From positions 1-10,859 of the forward strand of contig JADGOA010000094.1 in assembly GCA_017883215.1 (NCBI GenBank): DNA of 10,859 nucleotides. The letters are read 5' to 3'. Below are positions 5,494 through 10,859 of the stretch, one piece after another; position 1 is the first letter of the stretch; each line of letters begins with the position of its first letter. A program made the position numbers and the translations under genes. Under the pieces are notes generated by a model. That model had not been told where the DNA came from, ran no database searches, and was given only the letters and a program-made list of their open reading frames with translations. The DNA comes from Thermoanaerobaculia bacterium. GTDB lineage: Bacteria > Acidobacteriota > Thermoanaerobaculia > Gp7-AA8.

Positions 5494-6744
5494 ATGCTCC
5501 TCGTCCGCAACCTCTCACAGATCGCCACACCGACCGGCCGCGGAGCGGTCCGCGGAACGGCCATGCGGACGCTGAACGTCATCAAGGACGGTGTGATCGT
5601 CATCGACGGCGAACGGTTCGCCTTCGCCGGACGCGAAAGCGACCTGGCCCCATCGGTCAGATCGAAGATCGACGGCGACTTCGACGCGCGCGGCGCGACG
5701 GCCATCCCCGGTTTCGTCGACTCCCACACCCACATCCCCTTCGCCGGTTTCCGCGAGTCGGAGTTCAACCGGCGGCTGCAGGGCGAAACGTACGGCGACA
5801 TCGCCGCGAGCGGCGGCGGAATCAATGCCACCGTTCGCGCCACGCGAGAGGCGACCGAAGAGGAGCTGGTGCAGAACGTTCTGGCGCGAACGCGCACCAT
5901 GGCGCTCTACGGAACGACGACGGCGGAGGCGAAGAGCGGATATGGGCTGGACGTCGCCTGCGAGCTGAAACAGCTGCGCGCAATCCGCACAGCCGCTGCG
6001 AGCTCTCCCGTGCGGCTCGTCCCGACGTGTCTTGCGGCGCACGAGTTTCCGCCGGAGAGCCGTGCCGGCGAGGCTGCGCGCCAGGGTTACGTTTCGACGA
6101 TCGTGGGCGAGATCCTTCCCGCCGTCTCCGAGCAGAACCTCGCCGTCTTCTGCGATGCCTTCGTGGAGAAGGGCGTCTTCACCCGCGATCAGGGCGAAGC
6201 CGTGCTGCGCGCCGGTGCGGCCATGGGCATGACGCCCCGCCTGCACGCCGACGAGCTCTCCGACACCGACGGCGCCGCCCTCGCGGCGAGTCTCGGCGCC
6301 GCCTCCGCGGATCACCTGATGTACATCTCCGATCGCGGCATCGCCGCGCTCGCCGCATCGGATACGGTCGCGAATTTGCTGCCCGCCACCAGTTTCTTTC
6401 TGATGTCGGACCGCTATGCTCCGGGAAGGCCCCTGATCGATGCCGGTGCGGTCGTGTCCCTGTCGACCGACTGCAATCCCGGTTCTTCGATGACGGAGTC
6501 GATGCAGACCGTCATTCAGCTCGCCACGCTGAGAATGAAGCTGACGGTGGAAGAGGCGCTGACGGCGGCGACGCTGAACGGCGCATTCTCGTTGCGCATG
6601 GCCGACGAGATCGGATCGATCGAGTCCGGCAAGCGGGCGGATTTCGTCCTGATCGACGCCCCCGGTTACCTTCATCTCGTCTACCACTTCGGCATCAATC
6701 TCGTTTCGGCCGTTTTCCGCGACGGCCGGAGGGTCGCACCATGA
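5494..6744 (+). CDS. hutI: Imidazolonepropionase
   Basis: 416 aa, close to the usual length of about 405-420. Hydrolyses 4-imidazolone-5-propionate to N-formimino-L-glutamate, the third step of histidine degradation, in the cytoplasm. It is an amidohydrolase-superfamily TIM barrel with metal ligands H78 and H80 (PGFVDSHTHIPFAG), H251 (LHADELSD) and D326 (VSLSTDCNPGSS). HutI-specific stretches include the GETYGDIAASGGGI segment, TTTAEAKSGYGL, and SLRMADEIGSIESGKRADFVLID. ATG 5494 is chosen because the protein aligns from MLLVRNLSQIATP; the frame is open back to 5419, but that part is palindrome array A and not coding. No clear Shine-Dalgarno precedes it. A TACACT at 5478-5483 could be a -10 giving a very short leader. 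It is coupled to the next gene by ATGA. No hutH, hutU or hutG is in the window. Confidence 0.97.
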   Translation: MLLVRNLSQIATPTGRGAVRGTAMRTLNVIKDGVIVIDGERFAFAGRESDLAPSVRSKIDGDFDARGATAIPGFVDSHTHIPFAGFRESEFNRRLQGETYGDIAASGGGINATVRATREATEEELVQNVLARTRTMALYGTTTAEAKSGYGLDVACELKQLRAIRTAAASSPVRLVPTCLAAHEFPPESRAGEAARQGYVSTIVGEILPAVSEQNLAVFCDAFVEKGVFTRDQGEAVLRAGAAMGMTPRLHADELSDTDGAALAASLGAASADHLMYISDRGIAALAASDTVANLLPATSFFLMSDRYAPGRPLIDAGAVVSLSTDCNPGSSMTESMQTVIQLATLRMKLTVEEALTAATLNGAFSLRMADEIGSIESGKRADFVLIDAPGYLHLVYHFGINLVSAVFRDGRRVAP

Positions 6745-7097
6745 AGGACACCTTCACCGCGCTCCGCGACGTTTTGAAAAGTTACGAGAACGAGATGGTC
6801 CCCACGCGCGATTCGAACGACGAGTATCTGCTCGACTCGAAGCTCATCGGACCGAATCAGAAGCCGATCTTTTTCGCCGGAGTACGGCGGGGGAAGGCCT
6901 ACGTGAGCTTTCTCCTCTTTCCGATCTACATGTTTCCCGACCTGTTGGAGCCGATCTCCGACGGGCTGCGAAGACGAATGCAGGGGAAGAGCTGCTTCAA
7001 TTTCAGAAGGATCGAGCAGGGTCAGTTGCAGGAGCTCGAGCAGCTCACGAGGCGGAGCGCGGAGCGTCTGGCGAAGGAAGGCGTTCCCCTTCCGTGA
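6741..7097 (+). CDS. Conserved-looking hypothetical protein (possible DUF1801-like)
   Basis: 118 aa. The ATG at 6741 overlaps the hutI stop (ATGA), so it is translationally coupled to hutI. It is soluble, with no signal peptide or membrane helix. Visible parts are an N-terminal helix (TFTALRDVLKSYE), a central hairpin-like segment (KPIFFAGVRRGKAYVSFLL), then FPIYMFPDLLEPISDGL and RRMQGKSCFNFRRIEQ, followed by a helix. The GKSCFNF segment and overall layout remind me of DUF1801/YdhG-type proteins, small alpha-beta proteins of unclear function, but this is a weak recollection. Codon-position GC bias looks like that of its neighbours. Its last 53 bp overlap the 3' end of the minus-strand dehydrogenase gene. 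No function is assigned. Confidence 0.78.
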   Translation: MKDTFTALRDVLKSYENEMVPTRDSNDEYLLDSKLIGPNQKPIFFAGVRRGKAYVSFLLFPIYMFPDLLEPISDGLRRRMQGKSCFNFRRIEQGQLQELEQLTRRSAERLAKEGVPLP

Positions 7098-7986
7098 AGC
7101 GGACGATGGCCTCGTACAGGAGCTCGGCGGCATCTCGCTTCGCTTCGTACGTGCAGCCGGCGATGTGCGGCGTGAGGATCAGCCGGGAATCGTCGGGGAA
7201 GCTGCGTTGCGGCGGCTCGGGATCGAAGACGTCGACGGCCAGGCCGTCGAGGTGACCGGATGCGAGTGCCGCGAGGGCGGCGTCGAGGTCGAGCACTTCG
7301 CCGCGCGCGGCGTTGATCAGGAACGAGCCGCGGCGCATCCGCCTCAGCTCGCGATTGCCGATCATCGTCCGCGTTTCGTCCGTGAGCGGAACGTGCAGGG
7401 TGACGATGTCGCTCGTCGCCAGCAGCTCGTCGAGCGTGGCCACGCGCTCGGCGGCGCCGAAATCCCGGATGTACGGGTCGTAAGCGCGCGGCCGCATGCC
7501 GAAAGCGGTGGCGAGCCGCGACACACGCGAGCCGACGTTGCCGTGGCCCACGATGCCCAGAGCGTAGTGGCGCATCTCGTGGCGGGTCGCGCAGTCGGCG
7601 CGGCGCCATGATCCGGAGGCCACCTCGCGCGAGTAGGCAGGCAGCGTGCGCGTCATGCCGACGATCATGCCGATGATGAGCTCGGCGACGGCATTCGCGT
7701 TCACGCCCGGCAGGCTGAGGATCTCGACCCCGCGCGCGGCTGCCGCGGCAACGTCGATGTTGTCGACCCCGCTGGTTCCCTGCGCGATCGCCTGAAGGTG
7801 CGGAGCCGCGGCGATCACGGCGGCGGTGATCCTGTTGACCGTACGAGTGACGACGATCTCAGCGCCGCCCACGCGGCTCTCCAGTGGTCCGGTGGTCCGT
7901 ATGTCGATGTCGAACCGCGGATCGTTCCGCAGCCGCTCGATCAGCCACGGCTCGACATCGGAGACGATCACCACTTTCTTCGGCAC
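7045..7986 (-). CDS. D-isomer-specific 2-hydroxyacid dehydrogenase (NAD-dependent)
   Basis: 313 aa. Predicted to interconvert a D-2-hydroxyacid and a 2-oxoacid with NAD(H). The order is N-terminal catalytic half (1-100), Rossmann domain (about 101-285), and return to the catalytic domain. The dinucleotide loop is GIVGHGNVGSRV (144-155) with D170 as the likely ribose-binding acid. The catalytic triad is R228 (INAARGEV), E257 (DVFDPEPPQ) and H274 (LTPHIAG). It lacks the C-terminal ACT domain of many 3-phosphoglycerate dehydrogenases, so it may be a SerA-type, glyoxylate-reductase-type or other paralogue; the substrate is undecided. The start is the GTG at 7986-7984, where the conserved (V)PKKVVIVSD begins; the frame is open to 8067 but only through intergenic repeat. 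No Shine-Dalgarno is visible. It is divergent from the YfhO-like gene and convergent with the small unknown gene. Confidence 0.93.
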   Translation of the reverse strand: MPKKVVIVSDVEPWLIERLRNDPRFDIDIRTTGPLESRVGGAEIVVTRTVNRITAAVIAAAPHLQAIAQGTSGVDNIDVAAAAARGVEILSLPGVNANAVAELIIGMIVGMTRTLPAYSREVASGSWRRADCATRHEMRHYALGIVGHGNVGSRVSRLATAFGMRPRAYDPYIRDFGAAERVATLDELLATSDIVTLHVPLTDETRTMIGNRELRRMRRGSFLINAARGEVLDLDAALAALASGHLDGLAVDVFDPEPPQRSFPDDSRLILTPHIAGCTYEAKRDAAELLYEAIVRFTEGERLPSPDAPRSAS

Positions 7987-8008
7987 GGGCGGAGTGTAAT
8001 CGGACAAG

Positions 8009-8029
8009 CGTGTAGTGGGTAGCGTGTAG
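8009..8029. repeat. Three 7-bp repeats related to the array at 2367-2436
   Basis: Three consecutive units read CGTGTAG, TGGGTAG, CGTGTAG. On the opposite strand the 2367-2436 units read CGAGTAG, so both loci share the NNNGTAG pattern with 7-bp period. The last unit overlaps the left end of the inverted repeat at 8026. Confidence 0.6.
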
Positions 8030-8283
8030 GGACGCGCTGTCGGGACGCGCAGCCGAGACTGTCTCAAAAGTTACGGGTATGTGGAGAGCGGACATTCTTG
8101 TCCGCAGCGGCCGCACATTCCTGTCCGGCCGCCGGGCGGCCGTGTATCGCGGATTGCTTGCGCCAGCCACGCCGCTCGTTAGCCGACGGACAAGAATGTC
8201 CGTCGGCAGCGGACAAGAATGTCCGCTCTCCACTTTCCCTCGGTAACTCAACGGCTGCGGAACGCGTTGCTGCGCGTCCCTAC
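8026..8283. repeat. 258-bp nested inverted repeat between divergent genes
   Basis: The gene-free interval 7987-8294 is mostly this structure. The left end 8026-8036 (GTAGGGACGCG) is the perfect inverse of 8273-8283. GGGACGCGCAGC (8042-8053) is also the inverse of 8269-8280, the two left copies sharing one right arm. GTTAC (8070-8074) and GTGGA (8081-8085) have inverse partners near 8230-8246. Inside lies palindrome array B (8081-8233). The outer 75-80 bp of each side therefore appear to be diverged inverted copies, strongly conserved at the two ends. It encodes no transposase and has no visible target duplication. I see no clear promoter for either flanking gene. Confidence 0.85.
8081..8233. 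repeat. Palindrome array B: four hairpins with 25-bp inverted ends
   Basis: The ends 8081-8105 and 8209-8233 are perfect 25-bp inverted repeats. H1 is 8088-8105 (GCGGACA-TTCT-TGTCCGC). H2 is 8107-8132 (11-bp stem with one mismatch, TTCC loop). H3 is 8182-8207 (perfect 11-bp stem, AGAA loop). H4 is 8209-8226, the mirror of H1. The layout matches array A at 5359-5471: two hairpins with pyrimidine loops, then two in the opposite orientation (purine loops here). Between H2 and H3 lie 49 bp with an extra GC-rich segment (GCCGGGCGGC at 8131-8140). Confidence 0.95.
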
Positions 8284-8294
8284 GGGCCGTCCGA

Positions 8295-10856
8295 TTGATA
8301 AACTCCCTCCCGTTGATCCGCAAGCATCGAATCGCGCTTCTGGCCGCGGCCGCGTACAACTTCGTCTTTTTCTTCCCGACGCTGTTCATGGGTCGTGTCG
8401 TCTCGCCGAACGATGTCTTCTACAACTTCGCCCCCTGGGCTCTGCTGCCGCACGCCGCGGTTCAGAACTCGCTCTTCAACGACCCGCCCACGGCGTATTT
8501 CACGCTCATGTCGCTGCTCAAGAGCGGTGGCGCGTTTCAGTGGAATCCATACGTGGCCTGCGGCATCCCCGGCATCGGCTCCTCCGCGGCGGCGGTGCTT
8601 TCGCCGTTCATCCTCATTCCGGTCTTTGCGCTGCCGCTGGCCTGGGTCTACACCGGCATCGTTTTCTTGAAGCTGAACGTGGCCTTTTTCTTCGCCTATC
8701 TCTGGCTGCGCGAAGAACGGCTGGGGAAGAAGTCGGCCGCCATCGGTGCCATCGTGGTCGCCGGCGCCGGTGTCTACGCCGTGCGCTGGCTGTGGCAGAT
8801 CACGAACGCGACGGCGCTCTACCCGGCACTTCTCTGGAGCGTGCGGCGGGTCTTCAACGGCAAGCCACTGTCGTTCGCGATCACGGCGATCATCGCTCTG
8901 GCGTACGCGCTTGCGGGCTTCCCGTCGACGATGGCCTATGGCGCCTTTGTCGCGATCGCGTACGCGGTTTTTCTGGCGGCGCGCGAGCGCGTGCTGCCGC
9001 TGCGCGCCGCACTCGCAGCGACTGCGGCCGTCGTCCTGGCTTTGCTGATCGCCGCTCCGTCGCTGATCCCCTTCGCTCAGCTCGTCCGCCGCTCCGGCTA
9101 CCTCGGCATCCGTGAGAACGTCAGCCTGACCACGTTCTACCCCACCTCGCAGCTTCGCAGCTACATCGCACCGGAGCGGCTGGGGAACAACGCGCTGAAG
9201 AACTGGCGCGGCGACCGCGCCATGCCGGCGGCTCTGAACAACTTCATCGAGGCGACCGTCTATGTCGGGATCGTGGCACTCCCGCTGGCGCTCATCGCTC
9301 TCGCCAACCGCCGCGCCCGCTCGCGATGGTTCTGGGTGGCCGCCGCCGCGGTGATTCTCTGCGCGATGTTCGGCTTCGCACCGGTGGCGCAGGTGATCGG
9401 GCGCTTGCCGGGATTCAAGTATTCGCCACTGGCGCGGATGGCCATTCTGATGCCGCTGCCGGCGGGCTATCTGGCGGCGGCTGGATCGGCCTGGCTGTTG
9501 CGCCTGGCGCGTGGTCGCGGGCGGGCTGTCGCCGCGTCGATCGTCGCAGCCGCACTTGCGCTACTCGTGGCAGGAGACCTGGCACTCTTCGCCGGGCGCT
9601 TCTACCCGTACCTCGCGCCGGCGCGGACAGTCGTGCCGGAGACGGCGGTGATCGCGTTTCTCCGAGCCCAGAGGCCGCCGTTTCGCATCGCCCCGTTCTT
9701 CGATTATCTCTGGCCGAACTCGGCGGAGCTGTTCCGGGTCGAAGACGTGCGCAGCCATTTCGGTTCCGAGGCGAAATACCGGCGGCTCCTGCAGCGCGTC
9801 GATCCGACGTCGTGGAGCGGCCAGTCGACGGTGCTTCAGTTCAACAGTCTGAAGTTCGATTTCTCCGACCCCATCGCCGGCATGCTCGGAATCCGCTACT
9901 ACATCGAGCATAAGAACATCGACATCATCCGCTGGACGATCTTCTCGTCGACCGTCCCGGGCGTCAAAGAGAGCGGCGCGTTCGTTCTGAAACCGGGGGC
10001 GTTCGTGCAGCGCACCGTTCGGGTGGATGCCGAGCCGTTTTTCGCCATCGAGCTTCCCGTCACTGTGGAGGCGGCCACGGGCGATGCGCCCCGGCTCGTG
10101 GTGCAGTTGAGGAGGTTCGGCGCTGTCTTGTACGAACGCGAATTCTCCCCGGACGACATCGCCGTGATGGGAAAGGTCTACGTCCCGCTGCGGCCATACG
10201 CGCGGCTCGGCGATAGCGTAGTGCTGCGGGTCCAGTCCGCAGGAATCCGCGCGAACCTGCTCCAGAGTGTCCGCTCGCCGGGTGAGGATCCAATCTTCTA
10301 CGGAAGGGTGAAGACGCCTGTGATTTTCGACCGCGAGCTGCCCGACGGTCGAGTGTTCCTCAATACGGCAGAGGTCCCGCGGTTCCGCGCGGCACGACGC
10401 GTGTCGCGGATGAGCGAGGAGCAGTTTCTCGCCCGTCGCGACATCGACCTCGGCGACGAGGCCGTGATCACCGATTCTTCGGCCACGTTGCCGCCCACGA
10501 GCGGGAACGCGATCGTCTATCTGACCGAGTATGCGCCGGCGCGGCAACTGGTGAAGACCGAGTCGCCGGCGCCGTTCTTTCTCGCTTCGTCCGAAAAGCT
10601 GACGCCGGAGCTGGCGATCGCGATCGACGGCAGGGAGGCCAAACCAATCGAGATCAACTCGCTTTTCGCCGGCGTGAATGTCCCCGCAGGGTCACACGCG
10701 GTGGTCTTTTCGCGCCGGATCGCGCGCGGCTGGTGGTGGTTGTCGGCAGTGGCGCTGTTGGTTTTCGGAGCGATTACCGCGATTGAAATTGCCTTCGCGG
10801 TGCGGCGTGGGAGGAGACTTTCACCACAGAGGCACAGAGGACACGGAGATAACTAG
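8295..10856 (+). CDS. YfhO-like multi-pass membrane protein
   Basis: 853 aa from TTG 8295; TTG 8313 is a nearby alternative and the first ATG (8388) would remove most of helix 1. No good Shine-Dalgarno precedes either TTG. The N-terminal half (to about residue 430) has around ten hydrophobic helices, starting with RIALLAAAAYNFVFFFPTLF. Between them are loops typical of YfhO and GT-C-like proteins: VSPNDVFYNFAPWALLP after helix 1, WNPYVACGIPG, and the long extracytoplasmic segment with YLGIRENVSLTTFYPTSQ. Residues about 440-810 form a soluble domain ending in the family-like AIDGREAKPIEINSLFAGVNVPAGSHAVVF. A last helix spans about 813-836. B. subtilis YfhO is associated with lipoteichoic-acid glycosylation; a polyprenyl-linked sugar transfer role here is inferred. 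Residues 843-853 are encoded by a dispersed repeat. Confidence 0.85.
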   Translation: MINSLPLIRKHRIALLAAAAYNFVFFFPTLFMGRVVSPNDVFYNFAPWALLPHAAVQNSLFNDPPTAYFTLMSLLKSGGAFQWNPYVACGIPGIGSSAAAVLSPFILIPVFALPLAWVYTGIVFLKLNVAFFFAYLWLREERLGKKSAAIGAIVVAGAGVYAVRWLWQITNATALYPALLWSVRRVFNGKPLSFAITAIIALAYALAGFPSTMAYGAFVAIAYAVFLAARERVLPLRAALAATAAVVLALLIAAPSLIPFAQLVRRSGYLGIRENVSLTTFYPTSQLRSYIAPERLGNNALKNWRGDRAMPAALNNFIEATVYVGIVALPLALIALANRRARSRWFWVAAAAVILCAMFGFAPVAQVIGRLPGFKYSPLARMAILMPLPAGYLAAAGSAWLLRLARGRGRAVAASIVAAALALLVAGDLALFAGRFYPYLAPARTVVPETAVIAFLRAQRPPFRIAPFFDYLWPNSAELFRVEDVRSHFGSEAKYRRLLQRVDPTSWSGQSTVLQFNSLKFDFSDPIAGMLGIRYYIEHKNIDIIRWTIFSSTVPGVKESGAFVLKPGAFVQRTVRVDAEPFFAIELPVTVEAATGDAPRLVVQLRRFGAVLYEREFSPDDIAVMGKVYVPLRPYARLGDSVVLRVQSAGIRANLLQSVRSPGEDPIFYGRVKTPVIFDRELPDGRVFLNTAEVPRFRAARRVSRMSEEQFLARRDIDLGDEAVITDSSATLPPTSGNAIVYLTEYAPARQLVKTESPAPFFLASSEKLTPELAIAIDGREAKPIEINSLFAGVNVPAGSHAVVFSRRIARGWWWLSAVALLVFGAITAIEIAFAVRRGRRLSPQRHRGHGDN

Positions 10857-10859
10857 AGA
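10819..10859. repeat. Dispersed CACAGAG-type repeat, cut by the window end
   Basis: The stretch from TTTCACCACAGAGG onward has an approximate 9-bp period (CCACAGAGG, CACAGAGGA, CACGGAGAT). It matches my memory of a widespread bacterial intergenic repeat of the CACCACAGAGGCACAGAGG type; this was not searched. It begins inside the YfhO-like gene and encodes its last 11 residues and stop codon. Confidence 0.75.

Noticed and set aside
4656..5900. A 414-residue minus-strand open frame opposite yggT, divIVA and hutI
   Set aside because: It crosses three well-supported plus-strand genes and the palindrome array, has low-complexity composition and no recognisable motif; it is a high-GC antisense shadow.
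5472..7097. A 541-residue open frame on the plus strand covering hutI
   Set aside because: Up to about 6740 it is an Arg-rich shadow of hutI in another frame. Only its last 118 residues, from ATG 6741, look like a protein.
8026..8283. Insertion sequence with terminal inverted repeats
   Set aside because: No transposase frame fits inside 258 bp and no target-site duplication is visible; it is kept as a repeat, possibly MITE-like.
9561..10547. A 328-residue minus-strand open frame opposite the YfhO-like gene
   Set aside because: Arg/Asp/His-rich composition is typical of antisense high-GC DNA, and the plus-strand protein has clear helices and a family-like C-terminus.

Overview
This is a high-GC, densely coded bacterial chromosome segment with twelve protein genes and one tRNA. 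Two cell-wall proteins (a membrane-anchored lytic transglycosylase and a secreted LysM protein) occur together with a DivIVA-domain protein. Dispersed intergenic repeats separate the transcription units. This combination fits a diderm soil or sediment lineage such as Acidobacteriota. That placement is an inference from gene content and repeat style, because no rRNA or other phylogenetic marker is present.

Layout. 1-1032: a stand-alone SLT-type lytic transglycosylase ending in a clear rho-independent terminator. 1082-2298: a LysM protein with its own good promoter. 2299-2443: a hairpin followed by a tandem array of ten 7-bp repeats. 2462-2537: a CAU-anticodon tRNA, then a strong hairpin. 2649-5348: a tight same-strand five-gene cluster encoding a CT398/HP0958-type zinc-ribbon coiled-coil protein, RNase HI, YggS (PLP-binding), YggT and DivIVA. 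Its first four genes overlap or abut. 5359-5471: a 113-bp array of four nested palindromes, one of which has the form of a terminator. 5494-7097: hutI (imidazolonepropionase) ATGA-coupled to a small unknown gene. 7045-7986 (minus strand): a D-2-hydroxyacid dehydrogenase whose 3' end overlaps the unknown gene tail to tail by 53 bp. 7987-8294: a gene-free region dominated by a nested inverted repeat. 8295-10856: a large YfhO-like multi-pass membrane protein whose last residues are encoded by a dispersed repeat running off the window end.

How the genes relate. The first two genes probably act on or in the peptidoglycan layer. The five-gene cluster joins RNA:DNA hybrid removal (RNase HI), PLP homeostasis (YggS) and envelope or division functions (YggT, DivIVA). 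yggS-yggT-divIVA and zinc ribbon-RNase H are each recurrent neighbourhoods. HutI belongs to histidine degradation but no other hut gene is in the window. The dehydrogenase and the YfhO-like protein are divergent, with the inverted repeat between them.

I see no defence system, CRISPR array, transposase or obvious novel enzyme system. The most unusual content is non-coding. Two four-hairpin palindrome arrays (5359-5471 and 8081-8233) share architecture and differ by a compensatory base-pair change in the stem. There is also a heptamer array whose seventh base changes in blocks, and a C-terminus written by a repeat.
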